This document shows, one piece after another, positions 36,116 to 44,614 of a DNA stretch of 64,000 bases. The translations under genes and the position numbers were made by a program. Position 1 is the first letter of the stretch, and the number at the start of each line of letters is the position of its first letter. This DNA comes from Pseudomonadota bacterium (lineage in GTDB: Bacteria > Desulfobacterota > Desulfobacteria > Desulfobacterales > Desulfobacteraceae): contig JAHJLV010000027.1 of assembly GCA_018821535.1 (NCBI GenBank), positions 62,001 to 126,000 on the forward strand. Reading direction: 5' to 3'. The notes beneath the pieces are model-generated. The model saw only the letters and a program-made list of their open reading frames with translations, was not told the DNA's origin and ran no database searches.

Positions 36116-37843
36116 GTGTTTCTTCCAACCACAAAAAAAGAACTCAGCCATCTGGGCTGGGACACGCTGGATATCATCCTTGTGACCGGAGATGCCTATA
36201 TTGATTCTCCTTTCATCGGCGTGGCCATTATCGGAAAAGCCCTTATGGACAAAGGATTCAAGGTCGGGATCATTGCCCAGCCGGACATGAACGCTCCTGA
36301 TGATATTACCCGTCTTGGGGAACCTTGCCTTTTCTGGGGCATCACCGGCGGTTGCGTGGACTCCATGGTGGCCAATTACACAGCTTTAAAAAAACGAAGA
36401 AAACAGGATGATTATACCCCCGGCGGCATAAATGACAAGCGCCCGGACCGGGCAGTCATTGCGTACGCAAATCTGGTCCGCAAATATTTCAAGCAGCCCT
36501 GTCCCATCGTGCTTGGCGGGATTGAGGCAAGCCTTCGGCGCATTGCCCACTATGATTTCTGGTCCAATAAAATCCGGCGCTCCATACTGTTTGATGCAAA
36601 AGCCGATTATCTGCTGTTCGGCATGGCCCATAAAACCGTTATCCAGCTGGCCCATGCCCTGCAGGCCCATCAATCCCCCGAAGACATCAAAGGCCTTGCC
36701 TACATTTCAAAACAAGCTGCCGGAATACCATTACCGTCTTTTGAAGATGTCCAGAAAGATAAAAAAGCATATATCAGCAGTTTCCATCTGTTTTATCAGA
36801 ATAATGACCCCATATCCGCCCAACAGATCTGCCAGAAACACACGGATCGATACATTGTCCTGAACCCGCCGCAGCCATACAGCACAACCCGGGAACTGGA
36901 TCATCTGCATGCCCTGGGATATGAAAGAGATCTCCACCCGTTTTACAAAAAAGAGGGGTCTGTCCGGGCGCTGGATACCATAAGATTCTCCATTCCGGTG
37001 CACTATGGCTGTTACGGCGAATGCAATTTCTGTGCGATTTCCGTTCACCAGGGCAGGACTGTCCGGTCACGCAGTGAGGCCTCCATCCTTGATGAAGCCA
37101 AAGCCATTTCAAACCTGCCGGATTTCAAAGGATACATCACCGATCTGGGCGGCCCCACGGCAAACATGTACGGCTTTGAATGTAAAATCAAGCTCAGGCA
37201 TGGCGCATGCAAAGACAAACGGTGCCTGTTCCCCAATGCCTGCAAAAATCTGGAACCGGACCACAGCAGACAGATCAGCCTGATCCGTCAGATTGAGCAG
37301 TTGCCGGGCATTAAAAAAGTATTTATCAGTTCCGGCATCCGGTATGATCTGATTTTAAATGATAAAAAAAATAAAACCGCCTATCTGAAAAAAATCATAT
37401 CTGACAATGTTTCAGGCCAGATGAAGATCGCTCCGGAGCACACCCAGCCCCATGTGTTGAAATTAATGGGCAAACAGGACACCCGATCTCTTCTGGAATT
37501 TAAACAGATATTTGATGAGTTCAGCAAAAAAGCCGGGAAAAAGCAGTTTTTAACCTATTATATGATTGCCGCCCACCCCGGATGCCGCGCGGAAGATATG
37601 GAGGAACTCAAACAATTTGCCAGCCGGGAATTAAAAATCCAGCCGGAACAGGTACAGATTTTCACCCCGTCCCCATCCACCTATTCCACTTTGATGTATT
37701 ATACCGGGCTTGATCCCTTCACCCTGGCCCCTGTTTTTGTGGAAAAATCTGCGCATGGAAAGGAAAAACAAAAGAAACTCCTGACAAACAAGGAAAAACA
37801 AGGTACAAGATCAAAAACGCAACCCAAGTATAAAAAAAAATAA
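36116..37843 (+). CDS. YgiQ-family radical SAM protein
   Basis: This 575-residue protein has the radical SAM cluster motif CYGECNFCAISVHQG near residue 302. It carries the distinctive YgiQ N-terminal domain (LGWDTLDIILVTGDAYIDSP, then GWD/LSD-like blocks) and YLTYYMIAAHPGC-type C-terminal elements. A [4Fe-4S] cluster and S-adenosylmethionine would generate a 5'-deoxyadenosyl radical; the substrate is not known. It starts at GTG 36116 and ends with a Lys-rich tail (about 30 residues). The SDR gene follows after 13 bases and may be cotranscribed. Confidence 0.88.
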   Translation: MFLPTTKKELSHLGWDTLDIILVTGDAYIDSPFIGVAIIGKALMDKGFKVGIIAQPDMNAPDDITRLGEPCLFWGITGGCVDSMVANYTALKKRRKQDDYTPGGINDKRPDRAVIAYANLVRKYFKQPCPIVLGGIEASLRRIAHYDFWSNKIRRSILFDAKADYLLFGMAHKTVIQLAHALQAHQSPEDIKGLAYISKQAAGIPLPSFEDVQKDKKAYISSFHLFYQNNDPISAQQICQKHTDRYIVLNPPQPYSTTRELDHLHALGYERDLHPFYKKEGSVRALDTIRFSIPVHYGCYGECNFCAISVHQGRTVRSRSEASILDEAKAISNLPDFKGYITDLGGPTANMYGFECKIKLRHGACKDKRCLFPNACKNLEPDHSRQISLIRQIEQLPGIKKVFISSGIRYDLILNDKKNKTAYLKKIISDNVSGQMKIAPEHTQPHVLKLMGKQDTRSLLEFKQIFDEFSKKAGKKQFLTYYMIAAHPGCRAEDMEELKQFASRELKIQPEQVQIFTPSPSTYSTLMYYTGLDPFTLAPVFVEKSAHGKEKQKKLLTNKEKQGTRSKTQPKYKKK

Positions 37844-37856
37844 ACGGAGAATAAAA

Positions 37857-38639
37857 ATGCTTGATACATTGTTTTCAATGAAGGACAAAATCTGTGTAAT
37901 CACCGGCGGTTCCCGCGGTTTGGGATTTTATATGGCCCAGGGGTTTCTTGAAGCCGGTGCCAGAAGAGTTTATATCACGGCCAGAAAAGCCGCCCCCTGC
38001 CTCGAGGCTGCCCAGGAGCTGTCAAAATTCGGCGAATGCATTGCCCTGCCCGGAGATGTCTGTTCCATGGACGATATCAAAAAACTTGTCACTGATCTTT
38101 CACAAAAAGAAACCCGGATTGATGTTCTGGTCAATAATGCCGGTGCCGGATGGGGCGCCTCTCTGGAAGAATTTCCTGAAAAAGGCTGGGACAAGGTCAT
38201 GGATTTGAATGTAAAAGCTCCTTTTTTTCTGATCCAGGCACTGCTCCCCATGCTTAAAAAAGGAAAATCACCGGAAAATACAGCCAGCGTCATCAATATC
38301 GGTTCTGTTGCCGGAATTGTAGCAGAAAGCATCTCCAACTATAGCTACGGACCCAGCAAAGCCGCCATCCACCAGATGACCCGAAACCTGGCAAAAGATC
38401 TTGCCAACAGTCATATCCGGGTGAATGCCATTGCGCCGGGCCGGTTCTATTCAAAAATGACAGAATATGTCAGCACGGATAAAGCCGCATTTGAAGCAGA
38501 GTGTGCAGCCATTCCCCTTCACCGGTGGGGAACCGATGAAGATATTGCAGGGGTTGCCATCATGCTTGCCAGCAAGGCAGGCGCGTTTATTACCGGCCAG
38601 ATCATTCCGGTTGACGGCGGAACCACCCTGATCAGCTGA
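37857..38639 (+). CDS. Short-chain dehydrogenase/reductase
   Basis: This 260-residue classical SDR has the NAD(P) motif ITGGSRGLGFYMAQG near residue 15 and NNAG in VLVNNAGAGWG. The catalytic Ser lies in INIGSVAG, and the Tyr and Lys in SYGPSKAA. The C-terminal GAFITGQIIPVDGGTTLI is the usual substrate-lid end. The spacing SDR to YgiQ-type gene is 13 bases. It resembles gluconate or 3-oxoacyl reductases, but the substrate cannot be assigned. It is unlike the SDR at 5101-5919, which has an atypical active site. Confidence 0.87.
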   Translation: MLDTLFSMKDKICVITGGSRGLGFYMAQGFLEAGARRVYITARKAAPCLEAAQELSKFGECIALPGDVCSMDDIKKLVTDLSQKETRIDVLVNNAGAGWGASLEEFPEKGWDKVMDLNVKAPFFLIQALLPMLKKGKSPENTASVINIGSVAGIVAESISNYSYGPSKAAIHQMTRNLAKDLANSHIRVNAIAPGRFYSKMTEYVSTDKAAFEAECAAIPLHRWGTDEDIAGVAIMLASKAGAFITGQIIPVDGGTTLIS

Positions 38640-38650
38640 TCCCGGACAGT

Positions 38651-39514
38651 TTAAAATAAGGGAGCAGGGCCGCGGCCCTGTTCCCGGTCTGACTCCTGTT
38701 TTTCATAGTGCCGGATAGCGGATCGAACGCCGTTCATCATGCTGACATTTCCAAAGCAGAAATACTTTACAAAACGGGCTTCTTTAAGATTCAGGGTTTT
38801 AAAAATCTGTTTTGCCTCAAGCCCCTGTTCCCGAAGCTGTATGATACTGCCATACAGGTCTTCTAAAAACATCAGCTTGTTTTGAATATGGCGCTTGCCA
38901 TTATTTTGCTTGGGAAAATGACCGCACAGAATCATATCAAAATCCAGGGCAAGGATTTTTTTCAGCGATGCGATCTGACTTCCCATGTCTTCATCTGCCC
39001 TGAAAAACTTGATGTGATCAGCCAGATACAGATCTCCTGAAAACAGGATGCCTTCATCCTTGAGATAATACACCATATGATCCTTGGAATGCCCGGGGGC
39101 ATGAACCGGGATCAAAGGGCCAAAACAGGTTTTAATTTCTTCAGGAAAAGGATCGATCTGCAGGGGGCTGGATTTTCCCCACACATATTTCTGATACGGA
39201 AAAATATTAAACCGGGTGGCCATTTTCCGGGCCGTGAGCGCATTGCCGAAAACACAGGCACCCAGTTGGTTTTTAATCATGGCTGCATTGCCGCTGTGAT
39301 CTTCATGGTGATGGGTTAAAACCACTTGCCGGACACCGGCATTCTGTGCGATCTGGATCACTTCTTTTTGCATATGGGCCTGACCGGTATCCACCATCAG
39401 ATCCCCCAGGGTATAACAGTGGGTTGTCATCATGGGTTGCCCCACCGGAGACCATCCCAGCTCAAACCCCTGTATTTTTGCAAATTGATATTCCCTGCAG
39501 ACCCGCATATTCAA
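38651..39514 (-). CDS. Metallo-beta-lactamase fold hydrolase
   Basis: This 287-residue MBL-fold protein has the metal motif THHHEDHSGNAAMI near residue 75, a His in PGHSKDHM (residue about 140) and the Asp in FSGDLYLADHI. The C-terminal region adds a further helical part (LREQGLEAKQIFKTLNLKEA). The fold covers hydrolases of thioesters, lactones and nucleases; the closest general type is a thioesterase- or glyoxalase-like enzyme. The start follows the amidase stop by 1 base on the same strand, so the two form an operon. Confidence 0.85.
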   Translation of the reverse strand: MNMRVCREYQFAKIQGFELGWSPVGQPMMTTHCYTLGDLMVDTGQAHMQKEVIQIAQNAGVRQVVLTHHHEDHSGNAAMIKNQLGACVFGNALTARKMATRFNIFPYQKYVWGKSSPLQIDPFPEEIKTCFGPLIPVHAPGHSKDHMVYYLKDEGILFSGDLYLADHIKFFRADEDMGSQIASLKKILALDFDMILCGHFPKQNNGKRHIQNKLMFLEDLYGSIIQLREQGLEAKQIFKTLNLKEARFVKYFCFGNVSMMNGVRSAIRHYEKQESDREQGRGPAPLF

Positions 39515-39515
39515 T

Positions 39516-41009
39516 TTATTCTTTCATATCCGGCCGTTTGTCAAACCAGGGTTTTTCCTGTTCCAGCTGGGCTGCCAGTCGGAACAGGGTGGCTTCATCC
39601 CCGGACGGCGCAATAAACTGGACACCGCAGGGCAGGCCGTCATCTGTCCAGAACAGGGGAACAGACATGGCTGGCTGGCCTGTAAAATTGGCCAGCTGGG
39701 TAAACGGAGTTCGGGTCAGACCCTCGATTGCCATCTGGTCGATAATACCTGTTTTTGCCAGCAGTTTTCCCAGCTTGAGCGCATTGACCATCTTCATTAA
39801 AATAATTTCCGACGATTTGGGTTTTAATTCCCCTATTTTTGCCGGTGGATATGCTGTGGTCGGGGTCAGATACAGATCATATTTGCTGTGGAACTCTCCC
39901 ATGATTCCTGCGGCGGCATCCCATCTGCGCATCTGTGTGACAAAATGCCCGGCAGAATAGGTCCGGCCCAGCATTCCCAGGGTCATTGTGGCAAGTTCAA
40001 CATCCTTCAATGTGGCCTTTCTGCCCAGAAAAGTCTCCATCTGTTCAATATCAGCCGCGATCTCGCCAAAATACATCATCAGATAACTTTTGGCCAAAGC
40101 TTTGCCGTCTATTTCCGGTGCTGCCTGTTCCACATGGTGGCCCAGTTTTTCCAGAAGCCTTGCGGTTTCCTCCACAGCCTGAACACAGGCGGAATCAACC
40201 GGTGTACCAATCGGAGAAACCGTATTCACCGCAATGGTCAATTTGCCCGGAGACTGCTCAATTTCCTTCATGTACGGCTGGACAGGTTCGGGTATATTAT
40301 ACGAGGCATATCTGTCTGCCTTGCATGTTGCATCCAGCATGGCAGCGCTGTCCCGAACAGAACGGCTGATAATATGCTGGGCAACTGCACCCTGCCAGAG
40401 GACACTGTATTCCGGCCCGTTGGGCACCCGTCCCCGGGAAGGCTTGAGCCCGAAAAGACCGCAGCACGAAGACGGAATACGGATAGAACCGCCGCCGTCG
40501 CCGCCTGAAGCAAACGGCACCATTCCTGCGGCAACCGCAGCAGAAGAGCCACCGCTGGACCCGCCGGGGGTATGATCCGGATTCCAGGGATTCCGGGTTG
40601 CACCGTGAAGTTCAGGTTCTGTGTATCCATGCAGTCCGAATTCCGGAAGATTTGTTTTCCCCAGAATCACCACCCCGGTTTTTTTGTACCGTTTCACAAG
40701 TTCGCTGTCAAAGGCGGGAATATAGTCCTTGTATCCTCTGCAGCCGTTTGTCATGGGCACTCCGGCGTATTCGGTCTTGTCCTTGAGCAGAAAAGGGACA
40801 CCGGTAAACGGTCCGTCAGGCAGCGTATCCTGAATGGACTGTCTTCCCTGGTCATACATTTTTGTCACCACAGGATTGAATCGGGGATTGTGCTTTTCAA
40901 TTTTTTCAATGGCGGTTTCACACAGTTCTGAAGGGGAGATTTCTTTTTTTTTCACCAGGTTTGCCAGCCCGAGGCCGTCATAGTTCTCATATTCTTTAAA
41001 TATGCCCAT
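39516..41009 (-). CDS. Amidase (amidase signature family)
   Basis: This 497-residue amidase signature enzyme uses a Ser-cisSer-Lys triad. Lys is in FLLKDKTEYAG, and the two Ser residues lie in TPGGSSGGSSAAVAAGM and GDGGGSIRIPSSCCGLFG. The later PSRGRVPNG is the usual follow-on block. Such enzymes cleave amides, for example of aryl- or aliphatic carboxylates, or nylon-like oligomers; the substrate is not predictable. The gene precedes the MBL hydrolase gene directly (1 base apart), suggesting that the two act in sequence on one compound. GatA is excluded by the lack of gatC or gatB nearby and by its diverged C-terminus. Confidence 0.88.
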   Translation of the reverse strand: MGIFKEYENYDGLGLANLVKKKEISPSELCETAIEKIEKHNPRFNPVVTKMYDQGRQSIQDTLPDGPFTGVPFLLKDKTEYAGVPMTNGCRGYKDYIPAFDSELVKRYKKTGVVILGKTNLPEFGLHGYTEPELHGATRNPWNPDHTPGGSSGGSSAAVAAGMVPFASGGDGGGSIRIPSSCCGLFGLKPSRGRVPNGPEYSVLWQGAVAQHIISRSVRDSAAMLDATCKADRYASYNIPEPVQPYMKEIEQSPGKLTIAVNTVSPIGTPVDSACVQAVEETARLLEKLGHHVEQAAPEIDGKALAKSYLMMYFGEIAADIEQMETFLGRKATLKDVELATMTLGMLGRTYSAGHFVTQMRRWDAAAGIMGEFHSKYDLYLTPTTAYPPAKIGELKPKSSEIILMKMVNALKLGKLLAKTGIIDQMAIEGLTRTPFTQLANFTGQPAMSVPLFWTDDGLPCGVQFIAPSGDEATLFRLAAQLEQEKPWFDKRPDMKE

Positions 41010-41134
41010 TTTTCCCCCTTTTTAATAGTTATGGAAACAATGAAACCCAAAAGTCCGGATATGAAATTTAATTTTATTTACGGTAGAATAGGCCCTGGCT
41101 TTCTGTCAAACAAAATATCAGATTATGCCTGATT

Positions 41135-42595
41135 TTATGCCGGACACACGTCTTGTGTTTCAAGGGAGAAAAGACAGTCCCTGTAACGGGTCAGACCGCT
41201 GGAAAATTTTTCATAGCCAAGAATCGCATTGACGGTTTCCTTATCAGTCGGGTCAACTGTTTCAGGGATAAAATCTGGTGATTCAAAAACCGCTCTTTTA
41301 ATTGCCAGTCCCGGCTGAACCATCCGTTTTTCCACCACCACGGATTTACCGCTTTTCAAATGAATGGTTTTAAACAAATTACGGTATGAAATACTGGATT
41401 TAATTGCAGCCGCACTGTAAGAGACTGAAAGCCGGGCACTGGATGAGGGCACAAGATGTAACAGCCTTGCTGAAAATACCAGACTGTTTTTTCCCGAAGA
41501 CAGGCTGTACCAGGAAGGGTCTGCGCCGTTTTCGATAAACCGCTGACACATCATTTCAAGTTCCGCAGGAGCGTCCGCAAGTGTCAGACGCCGGATATAC
41601 CCGTTGTCTGTAATATCTTCATAGCCGGCCTGCACATAAGGCGCATACCGTTTTCTTGCAGCCGCGGCCTGGAACTGGCGCCGGTAGGTATACGCGCAAT
41701 ACTGGACAGGCAGGGCAATTTTCTGCTCCAGTGCAAAATCCATCAGCCGTAATGCTGCAAGCTCCGTCTCCAGTACCGTGACCCCCTGGTTGTATGTAAA
41801 GGTATATCCCCTTTTTTGAAGCCGGGCAATATTATATGGCGTACACCGGATCTGATGAAGGTTCAGATGGTTTACGCCCATGTCAGCCCATTGACGCATC
41901 AGGATTTCAAGCCGGGGCAGATCTTCAGGAATAGCAGGGATTTCAATGGTCACCCGGGGAATAATGCCAATGGCTTTTTCAATACCGGCAGGATTATACT
42001 GATCTGCACTCAGATCAAACCGTATTTCATCAAGCCCCTGATCCTTCAGACGCTTGAATGTATCTTTGTCCGACAGGATGCCGTTGGTGTACATCCAGGT
42101 ATACACCGGATGGGAAACCCTTGATTTTACCCCGGCAAGAAAGGCAAGAACCTTGTCAATCGCAAGCAACGGCTCTCCCCCGCTGAAGCTGACCCCTTTG
42201 ATGCTAAATTGCTCCACATAGTCTGCATAGGCTTCCGGCCGGTTGAACTCCAGCGCACTGGTCATGGGAGGGCCTGGATTATCCTGGGCCGAAGGACAGT
42301 AAAAACACCGTGCATTGCAGATACCGTTGATAAACAGACACGACCATGACCCTTCTCCGCACAGAATACACCCGGGGGAAAGGTCATGAATATGGGGTTT
42401 TGTTTGAGAAAACCGCCAGGCGCTCTCCTCCCGCCTGAATATGGATTCCAGCAGTCTGGCCTGCTCTGTTTCTGCAGCACGGGCGGTCTCCGCGCTCATC
42501 CAGTTGAGTTTTTCATAAACATCCGGATAGTCTTTTTGAAGTCTGGCAACAGCTTCAATGTCAACCGAAGAAGGTACAAACAAATTGTCTTTCAT
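41135..42595 (-). CDS. Radical SAM protein with extra cysteine motif
   Basis: This 486-residue protein has the radical SAM motif CNARCFYCPSAQD around residue 105. A second cysteine set lies just before it in PGCILCGEGSWSCLF, so six cysteines lie within about 27 residues. FSGGEPLLAIDKVL is the usual SAM-binding GGE block. The C-terminal half has no recognised domain (SPASM-like Cys repeats absent). The start at 42593-42595 (MKDNLFVPSS) gives a good N-terminus; an ATG 20 codons earlier is possible. No peptide or partner gene lies adjacent, so the substrate is unknown. It may modify a protein or a small molecule. Confidence 0.75.
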   Translation of the reverse strand: MKDNLFVPSSVDIEAVARLQKDYPDVYEKLNWMSAETARAAETEQARLLESIFRREESAWRFSQTKPHIHDLSPGCILCGEGSWSCLFINGICNARCFYCPSAQDNPGPPMTSALEFNRPEAYADYVEQFSIKGVSFSGGEPLLAIDKVLAFLAGVKSRVSHPVYTWMYTNGILSDKDTFKRLKDQGLDEIRFDLSADQYNPAGIEKAIGIIPRVTIEIPAIPEDLPRLEILMRQWADMGVNHLNLHQIRCTPYNIARLQKRGYTFTYNQGVTVLETELAALRLMDFALEQKIALPVQYCAYTYRRQFQAAAARKRYAPYVQAGYEDITDNGYIRRLTLADAPAELEMMCQRFIENGADPSWYSLSSGKNSLVFSARLLHLVPSSSARLSVSYSAAAIKSSISYRNLFKTIHLKSGKSVVVEKRMVQPGLAIKRAVFESPDFIPETVDPTDKETVNAILGYEKFSSGLTRYRDCLFSLETQDVCPA

Positions 42596-42730
42596 AAATT
42601 GTCCCACTATAAGAGTTGTGCATGGAATATGCACCGGATTCAGGCAGAAATCCAATAGCAGCGGCCCATGATTTTGTCAAGATGAATCATTCTGAAAACA
42701 GGCCCGCCCGTCCTGATCAGATGATCGTTT

Positions 42731-42749
42731 GTACGGACCCGTTCCGTAC
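42731..42749. promoter_or_regulatory. Operator O1 of the toxin-antitoxin module
   Basis: The sequence is GTACGGA-N5-TCCGTAC, a perfect 7-bp inverted repeat with a 5-base spacer. An identical element (O2) lies 58 bases downstream, on the other side of the promoter. A ribbon-helix-helix antitoxin dimer is a plausible ligand. Confidence 0.75.
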
Positions 42750-42752
42750 TTA

Positions 42753-42779
42753 TTGACAAGGCAGTCAAAACTCTATACT
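42753..42779 (+). promoter_or_regulatory. Promoter of the toxin-antitoxin module
   Basis: TTGACA at 42753-42758 and TATACT at 42774-42779 are separated by 15 bases. They lie exactly between the two operators, so bound antitoxin-toxin would occlude the polymerase. The 15-base spacer is short but usable. Confidence 0.65.
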
Positions 42780-42788
42780 CTTAATGAA

Positions 42789-42807
42789 GTACGGAATTCT
42801 TCCGTAC
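42789..42807. promoter_or_regulatory. Operator O2 of the toxin-antitoxin module
   Basis: GTACGGA-N5-TCCGTAC, identical in both arms to O1, lies between the promoter and the antitoxin start, 22 bases before the ATG. Confidence 0.75.
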
Positions 42808-42828
42808 GAAAGAAAGAGGAGGACAACA

Positions 42829-43098
42829 ATGGCTACCACTCGCCTTGACATGAGATTAGATCAAGACATTAAAGCAAAAGCTGAAAAAGCGACAGCCTTG
42901 CTTGGATTAAAAAGTCTGACTGAATATATCGTCAAACTGATTGATGACAACGCAACCCAGGTGATTGCTCAACATGAAAGCATCATCGTTGAAAATGATA
43001 TTTTTGATCTTTTTATCAGTGCATGTGAAAAAACTCAAAAACCCAATAAAGCTTTGCAGGATGCAAGATCTTTTGCCAAAGAACAAGGGATCAAATGA
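42829..43098 (+). CDS. TacA-like antitoxin (DUF1778 family, ribbon-helix-helix)
   Basis: This 89-residue protein has the N-terminal ribbon-helix-helix segment TRLDMRLDQDIKAKAEKATA for DNA binding. The C-terminal part (ESIIVENDIFDLFISACEKTQKPN) matches the toxin-neutralising region of DUF1778 antitoxins that pair with GNAT toxins. The start at 42829 follows GAGGAGG. An in-frame ATG 15 codons upstream lies inside operator O2 and is not preferred. The stop overlaps the toxin start by 4 bases (ATGA), the classic coupling of such pairs. The two identical operators upstream fit autoregulation. Confidence 0.85.
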   Translation: MATTRLDMRLDQDIKAKAEKATALLGLKSLTEYIVKLIDDNATQVIAQHESIIVENDIFDLFISACEKTQKPNKALQDARSFAKEQGIK

Positions 43099-43628
43099 GT
43101 TGGGCAAAGGAATTCATAGAGCTTGACAAGGCTATCCACGACCGGGATTCCTTTGATTGCGGTGAAGGTGAATTAAATGAATTCATCCAAACCAAGGCTG
43201 TAAAGCATATGGTCGCAGGGATAAGCAGAACAATGATATTACCCGCCTGTGTTCCTCTTCCTAACGGCAAATACCCCATCTGCAGCTTTTATACAATTGC
43301 ACCGAGTTCTATCAGCAGAGAAACTTTACCCAAAAAACGTATGAAAAAGCTGCCGCGTTATCCTGTTCCAGTATTTTTACTAGCTCAGTTAGCTGTTCAG
43401 TCAGAATATCATGGCCAGGGTTTGGGAAAAATCACCCTGATAAAAGCACTTGAATATTTATGGGAAATAAATTCTCACATGAGAGCCTATGCAATTATCG
43501 TCGATTGCTTAAATGAAGCTGCTGGGAGTTTTTATTCAAAATACGGTTTTGAAGTATTGTGCTGCCAGAATAGTAAGGCACGAATGTTCATGCCAATGAA
43601 AATTGCAGGGCAATTATTTCAACAATAA
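43095..43628 (+). CDS. GNAT-family toxin (TacT-like, predicted aminoacyl-tRNA acetyltransferase)
   Basis: This 177-residue GNAT acetyltransferase has the acetyl-CoA-binding core LAQLAVQSEYHGQGLGKITL (Q-x-x-G-x-G type) around residues 93-112. CGEGELNEFIQTKA lies at the start and FYSKYGFEVL in the C-terminal strand, with Tyr as the expected catalytic residue. In TacT and AtaT, homologues acetylate the amino group of charged tRNAs and stop translation. It overlaps the antitoxin stop by 4 bases (ATGA). The pair stands alone between unrelated metabolic genes, as is typical of mobile accessory modules. The substrate tRNA is not predictable. Confidence 0.87.
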   Translation: MSWAKEFIELDKAIHDRDSFDCGEGELNEFIQTKAVKHMVAGISRTMILPACVPLPNGKYPICSFYTIAPSSISRETLPKKRMKKLPRYPVPVFLLAQLAVQSEYHGQGLGKITLIKALEYLWEINSHMRAYAIIVDCLNEAAGSFYSKYGFEVLCCQNSKARMFMPMKIAGQLFQQ

Positions 43629-43737
43629 TATTTCGTGCCAGTATCTGATCGGGACTTTTATCTTGATTTTTCCCCGGCCAGCTGCCATTGTTTCCAGATA
43701 AAAATCACCCTGCAATTTTTTAAGGCAATGCATACTC

Positions 43738-44571
43738 ATGGATTTTATCAAAGCTGCGACCCAACCTGATCATCCCCCGGAAACAGCATGGTTCTTCATT
43801 TTTTCTGACCACCAGATCCTTGTTTTACAGGAAAAAGACAACTCCCCTGTCATTCCCTGTATCAGTTACAGGACAGCAATGGAAAAAGGATTGAATCATG
43901 TCTGCTATATCGGAACATATAAGAAAATTGCCTGTTACTGTGCCCAGGCACCAAAACCCCCTGTAACAGAATCAATGGGGCCTGATTTTCATCCTGTCAA
44001 TTTCAGAAGTCTTTTCGGAAAAATGGACTTTGATATTTTCTGGATCGCCGGATATGCCCGGCAGATCCATGACTGGAACATGAATTTTACCTTCTGCGGA
44101 AAATGCGGCACCAAAACCTTAAAAAGCCCGAAAGAACATGTCAAAACATGCCCGGGCTGCGGGCTGATGAGCTACCCGAGGATTTCTCCGGCAATCATTG
44201 TGGCCGTGATAAAAGAAGACAGAATCCTGCTGGCAAGAGGCGTTAATTTTCCCAATAAAAAAATGTTCTCTGTTCTGGCCGGTTTTGTTGAAGCAGGAGA
44301 AACTTTAGAAGACTGCGTAAAAAGAGAAGTGTTTGAAGAAACCGGCATACAGGTGAAACAGATCACCTATTTTGGCAGCCAGCCCTGGCCTTTTCCGGAC
44401 AGCCTGATGATCGGGTTTACAGCCGTTTATGACAGCGGCAGCATTCATATTGATCCGGATGAAATTGCCGAAGCGGACTGGTTCACCAGAGATCAGCTGC
44501 CGCTGGTGCCCCAAAAACCCTCACTTTCCGGACAGCTTATAGACTGGTTCATAGAATCCCAGGGCCAGTGA
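43738..44571 (+). CDS. nudC: NAD(+)/NADH pyrophosphatase NudC
   Basis: This 277-residue enzyme hydrolyses NADH to NMNH and AMP and can remove NAD caps from RNA in other bacteria. The zinc ribbon CGKCGTK and CPGC is around residues 120-142. The Nudix box GFVEAGETLEDCVKREVFEE (G-x5-E-x7-REUxEExGU) is intact near residue 182. The downstream SQPWPFPDSLMIGF is the NudC-specific SQPWPFPxS motif, which distinguishes it from other Nudix enzymes. It lies upstream of an alpha/beta hydrolase gene on the same strand. Confidence 0.94.
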   Translation: MDFIKAATQPDHPPETAWFFIFSDHQILVLQEKDNSPVIPCISYRTAMEKGLNHVCYIGTYKKIACYCAQAPKPPVTESMGPDFHPVNFRSLFGKMDFDIFWIAGYARQIHDWNMNFTFCGKCGTKTLKSPKEHVKTCPGCGLMSYPRISPAIIVAVIKEDRILLARGVNFPNKKMFSVLAGFVEAGETLEDCVKREVFEETGIQVKQITYFGSQPWPFPDSLMIGFTAVYDSGSIHIDPDEIAEADWFTRDQLPLVPQKPSLSGQLIDWFIESQGQ

Positions 44572-44614
44572 AAACCGGCTTGAAATTAACCCTTAAAAAA
44601 ACAGGACAACAATC

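Noticed and set aside
39888..40508. Antisense frame over the amidase gene (206 residues)
   Set aside because: The amidase catalytic motifs on the minus strand are intact; this frame has no family pattern and no ribosome binding site.
39516..41009. Amidase as GatA of the tRNA-dependent amidotransferase
   Set aside because: No gatB or gatC nearby, and the length and C-terminal part differ from GatA; a general amidase is the better call.
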